Below, piece after piece: positions 20,198 through 28,123 of a DNA stretch of 60,076 nt; position 1 is the first letter of the stretch, and the number at the start of each line of letters is the position of its first letter. The translations under genes were made by a program, and so were the position numbers. The notes under the pieces are model-generated. The model had not been told where the DNA came from, made no database searches, and saw only the letters and a program-made list of their open reading frames with translations. Source of the stretch: Flavobacterium sp. (GTDB lineage Bacteria; Bacteroidota; Bacteroidia; Flavobacteriales; Flavobacteriaceae); NCBI RefSeq assembly GCF_013823965.1, contig NZ_PNNA01000076.1, positions 1 to 60,076 on the forward strand, given 5' to 3'.

Positions 20198-20205
20198 TAC
20201 CTTTG
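20198..20205 (+). promoter_or_regulatory. -7 element of the CvfB-like gene
   Basis: TACCTTTG matches TAnnTTTG and ends 20 bp before the ATG at 20226, giving a leader of roughly 13-15 nt. Confidence 0.55.
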
Positions 20206-20225
20206 CACTTTAGAAAAAGAAGAAA

Positions 20226-21080
20226 ATGATTGAAATAGGAAAATACAACACGCTCACCATACTGCGTGACACCAAGGTAGGCTTGTTTTTGGGAAATCCC
20301 GAACAAGACCCCGAAGGAATCCACGACATACTGTTGCCCAATAAATACGTACCCCGAGAATGGGAAATAGGCGAGGAAATCATCGTTTTTGTTTATCTCG
20401 ACCACGAAGAACGTCCCGTTGCCACAACATTGGAACCTTATATTTTATTGAATGAATTTGCGCTGTTGCGTGTGAACTACGTCAACCAAGTGGGGGCTTT
20501 TATGGATTGGGGAATGGAAAAAGACATTCTCGTGCCGTTCAAGGAGCAAGCCCGTCCGATGGAAAAAGGAAAACGTTACTTGGTGTACCTTTATATGGAC
20601 GAAAAAACCAAACGTTTGGTGGCTTCCAGCAAAACCAACCAGTTTTTGAACAACGATCATCTAACGGTCGAAAAAGGGGAGGAAGTCGATTTGATTGTTT
20701 CCCACATCACCGAATTGGGCATCAACGTCATCATCAACGAGCAACACAAAGGGTTATTGTACAAAGACGAAGTCTATGACGACGCCATTCGCACGGGCGA
20801 CCGATTGCGAGGCTACATCAAGAACATTCGTCCCGACCATAAAATCGATGTTTCGCTCCAAATCCAGGGCTATCAAAACATCGAACCCAATGCCGAGAAA
20901 ATTCTCGACGAACTTCGCGCCAGTCGTGGCTTCCTGCGCCTGACGGACAATTCCCATCCCGAAGACATCAAGACGGTCTTGAAAATGAGCAAGAAAACCT
21001 TCAAGAAAGCCATTGGCACACTCTACAAGGAAAGGCTTATCGAAATCAAGGAAGACGGAATTTATTTGGTGAAAGAGTAA
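20226..21080 (+). CDS. CvfB-like S1 RNA-binding protein
   Basis: 284 residues. Successive S1-type beta barrels can be read: 'YNTLTILRDTKVGLFLG' to about residue 65, 'LLRVNYVNQVGAFMDWGMEK' at about 75-140, and a third around 150-210 ('VDLIVSHITELGINVIINE'). The C-terminal 60 residues ('SHPEDIKTVLKMSKKTFKKA', 'LYKERLIEIKEDGIYL') form the winged-helix seen in CvfB. The order S1-S1-S1-wH and length fit CvfB/YitL, an RNA-binding regulator in Firmicutes and Bacteroidota. Its target RNAs in this organism are unknown. Confidence 0.85.
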   Translation: MIEIGKYNTLTILRDTKVGLFLGNPEQDPEGIHDILLPNKYVPREWEIGEEIIVFVYLDHEERPVATTLEPYILLNEFALLRVNYVNQVGAFMDWGMEKDILVPFKEQARPMEKGKRYLVYLYMDEKTKRLVASSKTNQFLNNDHLTVEKGEEVDLIVSHITELGINVIINEQHKGLLYKDEVYDDAIRTGDRLRGYIKNIRPDHKIDVSLQIQGYQNIEPNAEKILDELRASRGFLRLTDNSHPEDIKTVLKMSKKTFKKAIGTLYKERLIEIKEDGIYLVKE

Positions 21081-21098
21081 ATGAACGCTCTCGTTCCT

Positions 21099-21142
21099 AA
21101 CAACCCTGTCAGAGTTTCAAACTCTGACAGAGTTGTTTTTTA
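21099..21142 (+). terminator. Strong terminator after the CvfB-like gene
   Basis: A 19-bp stem with one mismatch (AACAACCCTGTCAGAGTTT paired with AAACTCTGACAGAGTTGTT) around a single C, followed by T6, 18 bp after the stop codon. Confidence 0.8.
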
Positions 21143-21399
21143 TAATGTGATTGTGAGTGGAATGCGGCAATCTCCACCACAATCGACCTGTCATTGCGAG
21201 CGAGCAATGTGATTATGTTAAGGATTAATACACTATGGACTTGTCATTTCGACCAACGGGAGACTCGAGCGATAGTGAACAGGCGAAGCAAATCACATAA
21301 CGAGAGCAACTTGCCTGATGGCCGCAAACAAATAGCTTTAACTTGAAGATATTGTCAACGCGGCAATCTGTTCACGCCGCCGCAATCAAACTCAAGCAC
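21143..21399. repeat. Non-coding stretch with dispersed 'GTCATTGCGAG'-type repeats
   Basis: Contains GTCATTGCGAGCGAGCAATG and GTCATTTCGACCAACGGGAG units, a style of intergenic repeat frequent in flavobacterial genomes, plus several GCGGCAATCT pieces. Related pieces occur at 22453-22475 and 28803-28830. No gene is visible. Confidence 0.45.
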
Positions 21400-22398
21400 T
21401 CATTTCTTCAGTTTTTTGATATCCGCTTCGATTTCTTTCAAGCTCTGTTCTTTCTCGATTGATTTCCTGTTTTCTATGTATTTTTCAAATTCACCGGAAG
21501 ATTTGTCCATAGCCATTTGATGACTTATTTTTCCAGCGTGGGTCAATAGTTCTCTTCCGTTTAATTGCAAGATCGAATCGAGTCGCTCTGCCCAATCTTT
21601 CATGTACATCGGAGTGTTTTGTTGAGCCATTGTTTCGGCAAAAGCCAAATATTGCTCCACCAATAAGCCCAAAAGTTTTATTTCGTCTTCATTGAGATAA
21701 TTTTTGGCTATGCTTACATCGGTTTTCTGAACCGACTTCTCCTCTTTTTTGTCAAAAGATTGCATACCCAAAAGGGGAAGAGAAGCATCTACGCGACGGT
21801 AAACCAATTCGGCTGCCGTGTTTTGGGAAATGGCCCAAAGGAGTTTGTTTTGGATGATTTTAAAAAAAGCAATGGTTTGTTCGTCCTTGGGATTGTAGTC
21901 GATGCTTGTAGTGTAGATGTCTTTTATTTTTTGATAGAAAAAGCGTTCCGACAATCGAATCTCTCGAATGCGTTGTTGTAATTCGTTGAAATAATTCATT
22001 GAATTCCCCGATTTGAAACGGTCGTCATTCAAGGCAAAACCCTTTACAATGTATTCTTTCAAACGTTGTGTCGCCCAAATACGGAATTGGGTGCCTTGCA
22101 GGGATTTTACCCTGTAACCTACTGAAATAATTACATCGAGGTTGTAATGTTCGACTTCCCGTTCAACTTCTCTTGTGCCTTCTTTTTGAACTAGTCGGAA
22201 TTTCCGACAGGTTCGATTTTGTTCTAATTCCCCTTCAATAAAAACATTTTGGATGTGTTCCGTTATGGTAGTTCTCCCTTTGCCAAAAAGCAAGGCGATT
22301 TGGGCTTGTGTCAACCAAACCGTTTCTTCTTCAAGCCGAACATCAATCTTGATGCTGCCTTCCTGATTTTGGTAAATAAGTATTTCGCCAGTATTCAT
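21400..22398 (-). CDS. RhuM family protein
   Basis: 332 residues. The N-terminal 'IDVRLEEETVWLTQAQIALL' followed by 'FGKGRTTITEHIQNVFIEGE' is a KilA-N/HTH-like DNA-binding region. 'YNLDVIISVGYRVKSLQGTQ' and 'RIWATQRLKEYIVKGFALND' are the RhuM (Salmonella virulence RhuM) signature. The C-terminal third, with 'AERLDSILQLNGRELLTHAG', is helical and ends in a charged coiled coil. The biochemical role of the family is not established; it is often found in accessory and defence islands. The HNH nuclease gene lies 82 bp upstream on the same strand, so the two may be co-transcribed. Confidence 0.9.
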   Translation of the reverse strand: MNTGEILIYQNQEGSIKIDVRLEEETVWLTQAQIALLFGKGRTTITEHIQNVFIEGELEQNRTCRKFRLVQKEGTREVEREVEHYNLDVIISVGYRVKSLQGTQFRIWATQRLKEYIVKGFALNDDRFKSGNSMNYFNELQQRIREIRLSERFFYQKIKDIYTTSIDYNPKDEQTIAFFKIIQNKLLWAISQNTAAELVYRRVDASLPLLGMQSFDKKEEKSVQKTDVSIAKNYLNEDEIKLLGLLVEQYLAFAETMAQQNTPMYMKDWAERLDSILQLNGRELLTHAGKISHQMAMDKSSGEFEKYIENRKSIEKEQSLKEIEADIKKLKK

Positions 22399-22480
22399 AT
22401 TTGTATCTTCTTTTTATTGGTAATTGTTTATTGAAAAAAACAATTTGTTGCCCGTCATTTCGAGTACAGTGCGGCAATGG

Positions 22481-23254
22481 TTATTTTTCAAAAATACTGT
22501 CCAAATGATATTCCAGAAATTCTTTCCTTGGCATATACTTTATTGGGTTAGTAATCTTTAGATTTTCAATGGAGGCAAAATGGTTTTGATAAAAAGGGCT
22601 GTCTTTTTTCTTTTTTAAATCCGCAGACAATATCACTTGATAATTTTGATTGATGCCAATTAATCCCTTATCAAAAGCTTTGTCGTAAAGTGCCGAGAGA
22701 CAAATGCCATTCTCTGGATTTAATCTTTCATTTTCGTTTTTTGACCAAGGAACAATATGACTGGCTAAAAGCAGTTCAGGAATATCAATTCCTGTTATCG
22801 CACATTTAGTGGTATAATTAGTTAAAACCATTTGTCTGAAAACCGATTGGTTTACTCTTGTTTTTACTTCCCTGATTACGGTTTCTCCTTTTAATCCCTT
22901 TAGGTCTAAAAGAATATTTTGATATTTGTTTTCAATGGAAGTATTTTCTTTTTGGGCTAGGATTTGTTCACTTAGAAAAACAAGTTCCTCTTGGTTATTG
23001 AAGAATTCATCCCAAATAGGTTTTACTTGATTCATTCCTCCTTTTAATCCTCCAACGCCTCTTTCCTGATGATAAGGGTCAACGCTCGCAAAATTTCCCA
23101 AGCGCATACCAATGGAACTCGGAGTTCTGCCTAAAAGATTGGCCAGTTCTATAATCTCTGGAGTACGTTTGTGCATTTTGCCAAAAGGTAACTTCAAATA
23201 CAAGTTGAATGCAAGTATTAGTTCTTCACGAGTCCAGAGGTTTTTTTGTGCCAT
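22481..23254 (-). CDS. HNH endonuclease, putative restriction enzyme
   Basis: 257 residues. The N-terminal 130 residues begin 'WTREELILAFNLYLKLPFGK' and contain a 'LANLLGRTPSSIGMRLGNFA' helix-turn-helix-like segment. The C-terminal half is an HNH_2-type nuclease: 'CAITGIDIPELLLASHIVPW' carries the first His, and 'RLNPENGICLSALYDKAFDK' gives the central Asn and the final residues. This architecture occurs in predicted modification-dependent restriction nucleases. No methyltransferase is adjacent. It is the first gene of a possible two-gene unit with the RhuM-family gene. Confidence 0.88.
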   Translation of the reverse strand: MAQKNLWTREELILAFNLYLKLPFGKMHKRTPEIIELANLLGRTPSSIGMRLGNFASVDPYHQERGVGGLKGGMNQVKPIWDEFFNNQEELVFLSEQILAQKENTSIENKYQNILLDLKGLKGETVIREVKTRVNQSVFRQMVLTNYTTKCAITGIDIPELLLASHIVPWSKNENERLNPENGICLSALYDKAFDKGLIGINQNYQVILSADLKKKKDSPFYQNHFASIENLKITNPIKYMPRKEFLEYHLDSIFEK

Positions 23255-23702
23255 TTAATAAAGTATAATCAATTTATAATCATTAATTTGTTGAAATTTA
23301 TTTATATCAAATTTAACCAAAATCAACACTAATAAAAGTATTACAAATAATACTTTGTTAACAAAATTCATTAACAAAAATGAGCAAAAAAATTATCTTA
23401 ATTTACGGTTTTCCACATTAGCCCCTATTTTTTATTCAACGTTTTGCAATCTCATTATAGTTTCAGGTTGCACGACTTTCCAATTTTCATTTTGGCATAA
23501 ACTTTACCATAAAAACACTTCAAAAAAATCGTTTTAAAATAATTGAAATAGATACAGTCAATATTAATCGGTTTTTTCTTATTCAAAAAACTACGTTCGT
23601 TGATAAGTTATCCCTTTTAAAGCCAGCAGTACCAACGATTTTAATGACTTTTCAACATAGTAGTTAGAAGTTATTTAAATATCTTTTATATTTACCTCAC
23701 AA

Positions 23703-23797
23703 TTCGAAAACGAATAGCGGGAACTATTCGAGGCTTTCGAACATTTAAATTTGCTCAAAAAGACGGGTTACTAGCTGCTTTTTTTGAGCTTTTTTTA
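23703..23797 (+). ncRNA. Candidate small structured RNA (copy B of a repeated motif)
   Basis: A -7-like TATATTTA lies at 23687-23694, so a transcript could begin near 23703. A first hairpin (23711-23730) has arms CGAATAG/CTATTCG around the loop CGGGAA. After a linker containing GAGGCTTTCGAACATTTA there is a second stem, GCTCAAAAAG (23753-23762) with CTTTTTTTGAGC (23778-23789), whose loop holds ACGGGTTACTAGCT. It ends in T7, as a rho-independent terminator would. Motif copy A is at 24056-24127. No reading frame of interest overlaps. An Rfam family such as Flavo-1 should be tested; I cannot confirm identity. Confidence 0.5.
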
Positions 23798-23938
23798 TGC
23801 CAAAAATGTACTAAAAGGAGTATAAAACAATCTTGTTTTACCAAAAAAAACATCAATTCTTTTCCTTATTTTGTGCTTTTGTGCTCCAAAAAAAACCTTT
23901 AGTAAGTCCAATTTTCTCTCTTTTGAAGTAATTTTCAA
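23798..23938. other. AT-rich spacer, nothing recognised
   Basis: Together with 23255-23686 this is non-coding sequence of low complexity with no plausible reading frame. The short frame at 23355-23537 has no codon or protein features of a gene. Confidence 0.5.
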
Positions 23939-24018
23939 TTCGTCCTGACCGTTCATTTAGTTCGTCAGGACGAGTTTTTTGGTTCGTCAGGACGAAACAA
24001 AAGTTTCGTCGGGACGAA
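23939..24018. repeat. Four-unit array of palindromes with 22-bp period
   Basis: Units starting at 23939 (TTCGTCCTGAC), 23961 (TTCGTCAGGACGAG), 23983 (TTCGTCAGGACGAA) and 24005 (TTCGTCGGGACGAA) are spaced exactly 22 bp. Units three and four are palindromes with 6-bp arms, TTCGTC and GACGAA. Units one and two can also pair with each other as a 10-bp stem followed by T6. The array may be a protein-binding site or a set of RNA hairpins. Confidence 0.75.
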
Positions 24019-24045
24019 TTGAAGAAAAGTTTCGTGAAAAAAGGA

Positions 24046-24127
24046 CAAAAAAAAACCTCGAGTGCGGGAACACTCGAGGCTTTCGGACATTTAGATTTGA
24101 TCTAAACGGCGGGTTACTAGCTCGCTT
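24046..24127 (-). terminator. HU gene terminator overlapping motif copy A
   Basis: On the minus strand the HU stop codon (24117-24119) is followed by a conserved stretch and the hairpin CCTCGAGTG-TTCCCG-CACTCGAGG (24056-24079), then T9. It is a good terminator for the HU gene. The sequence between stop and hairpin (TAACCCGCC, then TTTAGATcaaATCTAAA, then GAAAGCCTCGAG) matches copy B at 23711-23775 in most positions. The first stem differs in sequence but keeps its pairing. Confidence 0.7.
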
Positions 24128-24500
24128 TTTGGTAACTTAAATTACCCAGTAAATTGCGCAATTTTTTTCCAGGTCGGAAAAGAATTCTGCTTTTAGTTAC
24201 ATCGGCAGCCGTTACCTCCTCAGGAGTCACTTTACCTTCTGAACTAATACTCACTTGGAAATTACCCAAGCTACCTAATTTAACGATTCTGCCCTGTTTT
24301 AGCTCATTGATGATGTTGTATTCCAACGATCTCAATACTGCATAACAGTCAGTATCTGTTAATGTACTCTGATAGGCAATCATCTCGGCGAGTGCTTCCA
24401 TATCAGTTTCGCCGTTGCTTACTGCTGCGGCATAGAATTTTTCAGGGGCAGTCAGGTCCTGAGGATTCTTTCTGGACTGCGTTTTAATTTTAATTCCCAT
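24117..24500 (-). CDS. HU family DNA-binding protein (second paralogue)
   Basis: 127 residues, same length and family as the protein encoded at 9712-10095. 'ALAEMIAYQSTLTDTDCYAV' and 'GRIVKLGSLGNFQVSISSEG' are the HU-like helices and the GxFxV strand; 'KSRILFRPGKKLRNLLGNLS' is the basic C-terminal strand. Probably a nucleoid protein. The coding end overlaps motif copy A, and tandem stop codons TAG TAA close the gene. A -7 element is present upstream. Confidence 0.88.
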   Translation of the reverse strand: MGIKIKTQSRKNPQDLTAPEKFYAAAVSNGETDMEALAEMIAYQSTLTDTDCYAVLRSLEYNIINELKQGRIVKLGSLGNFQVSISSEGKVTPEEVTAADVTKSRILFRPGKKLRNLLGNLSYQKAS

Positions 24501-24575
24501 TTTTTTATGGTATTAAATTAAGTAATTAAAAACTTTGTCTTAGTACTCTGTAAATCAAAGCCTTTTTGACAATTC

Positions 24576-24583
24576 CAAAGATA
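24576..24583 (-). promoter_or_regulatory. -7 element of the second HU-like gene
   Basis: On the minus strand TATCTTTG fits TAnnTTTG and lies 75 bp before the ATG at 24500. Confidence 0.45.
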
Positions 24584-24825
24584 AACTGCTTTACTTGTTA
24601 AAAAAAGCCAAACTTATCCACAATTGGCTTGAGTTTTGAACAAAAATTAACAATTCAACTTTTTTACACAATATTTAAGTTATTGTATTTCAATGTGTTA
24701 AAAAACACAATATGCTCTTAGGTGCTTTAAAACATAGGATTCGTAAAATAAATATTTTGGTATTTTCAACTTAGTTTGACAAAAAAATATCCATTTACTT
24801 TTAATTTTAGGAGAATAAAAGTATT

Positions 24826-24984
24826 TCGTCTGTTTGAGTGATTTTTTAAGCCAGATGAATGTTGATGAAATAAAAAAGGGTAGTGCTGTAAATATGGTTT
24901 CGAGAACCGTATTAATCAAAATACCTCTCAATACCATTTTGAATAGTAAAGCAGTCGAAATAACTATTCAAAATCAAAGAGACG
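24826..24984. repeat. Palindromic MITE-like repeat, copy 1
   Basis: About 159 bp with ends CGTCTGTTTGAGTGATTTTT and AAAATCAAAGAGACG, which are inverted copies of each other. An inner inverted repeat lies near 24894-24948 (GGTTTCGAGAACC against CTCTCAATACCAT). It matches the element at 28845-29004 along its length. A 79-residue minus frame across it is a by-product of the repeat. Confidence 0.7.
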
Positions 24985-25019
24985 ATTTGAATGCTAGAAC
25001 ATAAAAAAAATATATTGGT

Positions 25020-25874
25020 CTAAAAACTCGCCGAGAAATTCACTCCCCAAACCATTTTATGGGAACTTGGGTCAAATCCCACCGGTGCAATATTCATTTG
25101 GGTTTTGACCTTTTCTTGATAACCAAATCCGTCCAAAACTGTATTGAATGGATCGATGACAAACAGGCTTGTTATCCCCAGGAATCGTGAATTCCATACT
25201 TTTTTGTCGTGTTTGACAATTTTTTTCTTGGTGATAAAAAATAGTTCTCCCACTACTGACCCCAAGATTGGCGTAAAAATAAGGTCTTGAACGGAAGGCA
25301 ATTCGGCAAAAGCTTCGATACCGTATTCCCAAAAGAAAGTGGACATGATTACGGAATAAGAAAAAGATTCTAAAACAGTGAAACCACTACTTCTTGCCGT
25401 CATGTAATACACGCCACCACAATAAGGATGAGCCAAATAATTCATGGCGAAATTGTCTCCATCCCAGACGGGTCCTGCTTTGACGTTTTCTTTCCATTTA
25501 TAAAACATCCCTTTTTCTTTCATCGCTTGTTTGTCCCAATGCGTGAAGCTTTCCGGCATGGCCCAAAGTCCGCCAAAAGTAATCACGGCAGCTCCAGCAT
25601 AAAGCACGCTATTGTAGCCCAATCTTCTATAATCCTTAAATTTTGGTGGATAAGCAATGGAATCCTCCTTTTGGAGTGGAGCAATAGAATCGGTTTTGGT
25701 TATTATGGTGTCACCAGAACCCTCTTTTGCTGCCGATGGATGGACTAAAGTTGTGTCGGCAACTATTGGGGCAACTAGGTTTTCTGAATAATTAGTGTCG
25801 GACTTTTGTGCAAAAGCGACAGTGCAAACAAGGAGGAAAAGAAAGTGGTAAAAAAGCTTCTTTGTTCGTATCAT
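25020..25874 (-). CDS. DUF3943 domain protein, exported
   Basis: 284 residues with a signal peptide (about 1-22, ending AFAQ). A low-complexity spacer with T/D/S follows to about residue 75. The rest matches DUF3943: 'WKENVKAGPVWDGDNFAMNY' then 'LAHPYCGGVYYMTARSSGFT', 'SVIMSTFFWEYGIEAFAELP' and 'VQDLIFTPILGSVVGELFF'. The domain has several membrane-associated helices and is found in Bacteroidota outer envelope proteins of unknown function. The stretch 24985-25019 is empty. It is divergent from menB, with 255 bp between. Confidence 0.8.
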   Translation of the reverse strand: MIRTKKLFYHFLFLLVCTVAFAQKSDTNYSENLVAPIVADTTLVHPSAAKEGSGDTIITKTDSIAPLQKEDSIAYPPKFKDYRRLGYNSVLYAGAAVITFGGLWAMPESFTHWDKQAMKEKGMFYKWKENVKAGPVWDGDNFAMNYLAHPYCGGVYYMTARSSGFTVLESFSYSVIMSTFFWEYGIEAFAELPSVQDLIFTPILGSVVGELFFITKKKIVKHDKKVWNSRFLGITSLFVIDPFNTVLDGFGYQEKVKTQMNIAPVGFDPSSHKMVWGVNFSASF

Positions 25875-26129
25875 GACTAAGTGAAAAAATTTAAATTACA
25901 CTTTTTTAATTTTAAGAATCTGCATTTGATTTGATACCACAAAAGCTAAAAAAAATAGTGACGATAAATTTTTAATATTTGGTTTCTATAATAATAGAGG
26001 CCAAATGTAGTCATATATAACTCTTTATGAAAATATTTGTTCAAAAAATCCCCTTTGATTTAATTTCGGATTTGATGGGAAAATATAAAAAATCCTCTAT
26101 TTTTACACTGATAATTTAAAACGAATATA

Positions 26130-26960
26130 ATGGATTGGATAACCGTAAAAGAATACGAAGATATAACTTATAAAAAATGCAATGGCGTGGCCAGAATCGC
26201 GTTCAACAGACCCAATGTGAGAAATGCTTTTCGTCCCAAAACGACCTCAGAATTGTATCAAGCTTTTTACGATGCACAGGAAGACACTTCGATAGGCGTT
26301 GTTTTGCTTTCGGCAGAAGGACCGTCGAGCAAGGATGGAATTTATTCTTTTTGCAGCGGAGGAGACCAAAATGCCCGTGGCCATCAAGGCTATGTGGGAG
26401 ACGATGGCCAGCATCGTTTGAATATTCTCGAAGTGCAACGTTTAATCCGCTTTATGCCAAAGGTCGTGATTGCCGTGGTTCCCGGTTGGGCAGTGGGAGG
26501 AGGACACAGTTTGCATGTGGTTTGCGACATGACCTTGGCCAGCAAGGAACACGCTATTTTCAAACAAACCGATGCCGACGTGACCAGTTTTGACGGCGGT
26601 TATGGTTCCGCTTATTTGGCCAAAATGGTCGGACAGAAAAAAGCTCGAGAGATTTTCTTCTTGGGGCGCAATTATTCCGCCCAAGAAGCCATGGACATGG
26701 GGATGGTCAATGCAGTGATTCCTCACGCCGAGTTAGAAGACACCGCTTATGAATGGGCGCAGGAAATATTGCAAAAATCACCAACATCCATCAAAATGCT
26801 GAAATTTGCCATGAACCTGACCGATGACGGAATGGTGGGACAACAAGTTTTTGCAGGCGAAGCCACAAGATTGGCCTACATGACCGAAGAAGCTAAAGAA
26901 GGCAGAAATGCTTTCCTCGAAAAACGAAAACCCAACTTCGAAAAGAAATGGTTGCCTTAA
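26130..26960 (+). CDS. menB: MenB, 1,4-dihydroxy-2-naphthoyl-CoA synthase
   Basis: 276 residues. Crotonase-fold enzyme that closes the second ring of the naphthoquinone from O-succinylbenzoyl-CoA. Signature stretches are 'YSFCSGGDQNARGHQGY' (with the MenB-specific SGGDQ), 'PGWAVGGGHSLHVVCDM' (oxyanion hole and bicarbonate-binding Gly/Asp pocket) and 'DVTSFDGGYGSAYLA' (catalytic Asp/Tyr). Ends 'NFEKKWLP' as in other MenB proteins. It stands first in a same-strand run menB-menA-hydrolase, with menC further down. A large inverted repeat follows the stop. Confidence 0.96.
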   Translation: MDWITVKEYEDITYKKCNGVARIAFNRPNVRNAFRPKTTSELYQAFYDAQEDTSIGVVLLSAEGPSSKDGIYSFCSGGDQNARGHQGYVGDDGQHRLNILEVQRLIRFMPKVVIAVVPGWAVGGGHSLHVVCDMTLASKEHAIFKQTDADVTSFDGGYGSAYLAKMVGQKKAREIFFLGRNYSAQEAMDMGMVNAVIPHAELEDTAYEWAQEILQKSPTSIKMLKFAMNLTDDGMVGQQVFAGEATRLAYMTEEAKEGRNAFLEKRKPNFEKKWLP

Positions 26961-26966
26961 AAACGG

Positions 26967-27025
26967 GTTTTTAGGTCTTGGGTTTTAGGTTCTGTGTGTA
27001 GAACTATAACCCAAGACCTAAAAAC
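26967..27025. terminator. 18-bp perfect inverted repeat between menB and menA
   Basis: GTTTTTAGGTCTTGGGTT (26967) and AACCCAAGACCTAAAAAC (27008) enclose a 23-base loop. Repeats of 'AAAACCCAAAA/AAACCTAAAAC' continue to the menA ATG. There is no long T run, so it may attenuate rather than end transcription, or be a dispersed repeat. Confidence 0.55.
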
Positions 27026-27058
27026 TAAAACCCAAAATCAAAACCTAAAACAAAAAAA

Positions 27059-28018
27059 ATGAAACATTGGATTGAAGCCGCACGATTAAGAACATTGCCT
27101 TTATCGGTTTCGGGAATAATTGTGGGAAGCATGTATGCGCTCAGGCCAACGGATACGATTGAAACTCCAACGGAAGTTTTTAGTTGGAAAATATTTGCCC
27201 TTGCCATGTTGACCACGCTTGGTTTACAAATTTTATCCAATTTTGCCAACGATTATGGCGATGGGATGAAAGGAACCGACAATGCCGATAGAGTGGGACC
27301 CAAACGCGCCATCCAGAGCGGCGTAATTTCTCCTGCAGCGATGAAACAAGCCATTGTCATTACCTCGATTTTGACTTTGATTTCTTCTATATTGTTGATT
27401 TATGAAGCTTTTAAAGACACCAATATTGGCTATTCGTTGTTTTATTTGGTGTTGGGAATCTTGGCCATTGCTTCGGCAATTCGGTATACCGTAGGAAACA
27501 CGGCTTATGGATATAGAGGTTTTGGCGATATATTCGTGTTCGTGTTCTTTGGATTGGTAAGTACCTTGGGGGTCAATTTTTTATATTCCAAACAATTGGA
27601 TTTTGATTTATTCTTGCCGGCAACCGCCATCGGATTATTGAGTGTGGGAGTGTTGAATCTCAACAACATGAGAGACGAAGCATCAGACAGGAAATCCAAC
27701 AAGAATACCATCGTGGTTAAAATTGGCGGAGCAAAAGCCAAAAAATACCATTACTTCTTGATTGTTTTGGCAATGGTTTTGGTCGTTACTTTTGCGGTAT
27801 TGAGTGACTATCGTCTGGATCAATACCTGTTTTTGTTGGCCTACATTCCTTTGACCAAACATTTAATTACCGTGCATAAAAATCAAGAGCCAAGAGCGTT
27901 GGACCCGGAATTAAAAAAATTGGCGGTAAGCACTTTTGCACTTTCGGTACTGTTGGCATTGTGCATGGTTTCGCTCATTCAGGACATTATCGTGAATCTC
28001 TTTATGGGAGGAAGATAA
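27059..28018 (+). CDS. menA: MenA, 1,4-dihydroxy-2-naphthoate prenyltransferase
   Basis: 319 residues with about eight hydrophobic segments. UbiA-family membrane enzyme that attaches the polyprenyl chain to dihydroxynaphthoate. The two Asp-rich sites are visible: 'NFANDYGDGMKGTDNADRVG' and 'LNNMRDEASDRKSNKNTIVV'. The N-terminal 'WIEAARLRTLPLSVSGIIVG' is typical of MenA. Chain length cannot be read from the sequence; the usual product in flavobacteria is menaquinone-6. It is 98 bp from menB. Confidence 0.95.
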   Translation: MKHWIEAARLRTLPLSVSGIIVGSMYALRPTDTIETPTEVFSWKIFALAMLTTLGLQILSNFANDYGDGMKGTDNADRVGPKRAIQSGVISPAAMKQAIVITSILTLISSILLIYEAFKDTNIGYSLFYLVLGILAIASAIRYTVGNTAYGYRGFGDIFVFVFFGLVSTLGVNFLYSKQLDFDLFLPATAIGLLSVGVLNLNNMRDEASDRKSNKNTIVVKIGGAKAKKYHYFLIVLAMVLVVTFAVLSDYRLDQYLFLLAYIPLTKHLITVHKNQEPRALDPELKKLAVSTFALSVLLALCMVSLIQDIIVNLFMGGR

Positions 28019-28123
28019 AACGGGATTTTAATTTGATTTAAAATAAAACATCGAAATGGTTCATATTCAAAGAGAGCTGGTTGTGGGTGTTTCTTTGGCC
28101 AATAAAACAATAAATAGAAACAG

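Noticed and set aside
23939..24018. Possible CRISPR array
   Set aside because: Repeats are 11-14 bp with 22-bp period and no unique spacers of 30 bp; no cas genes.
24698..24937. 79-residue minus frame
   Set aside because: It runs through the MITE-like repeat and has the composition of AT-rich non-coding DNA.
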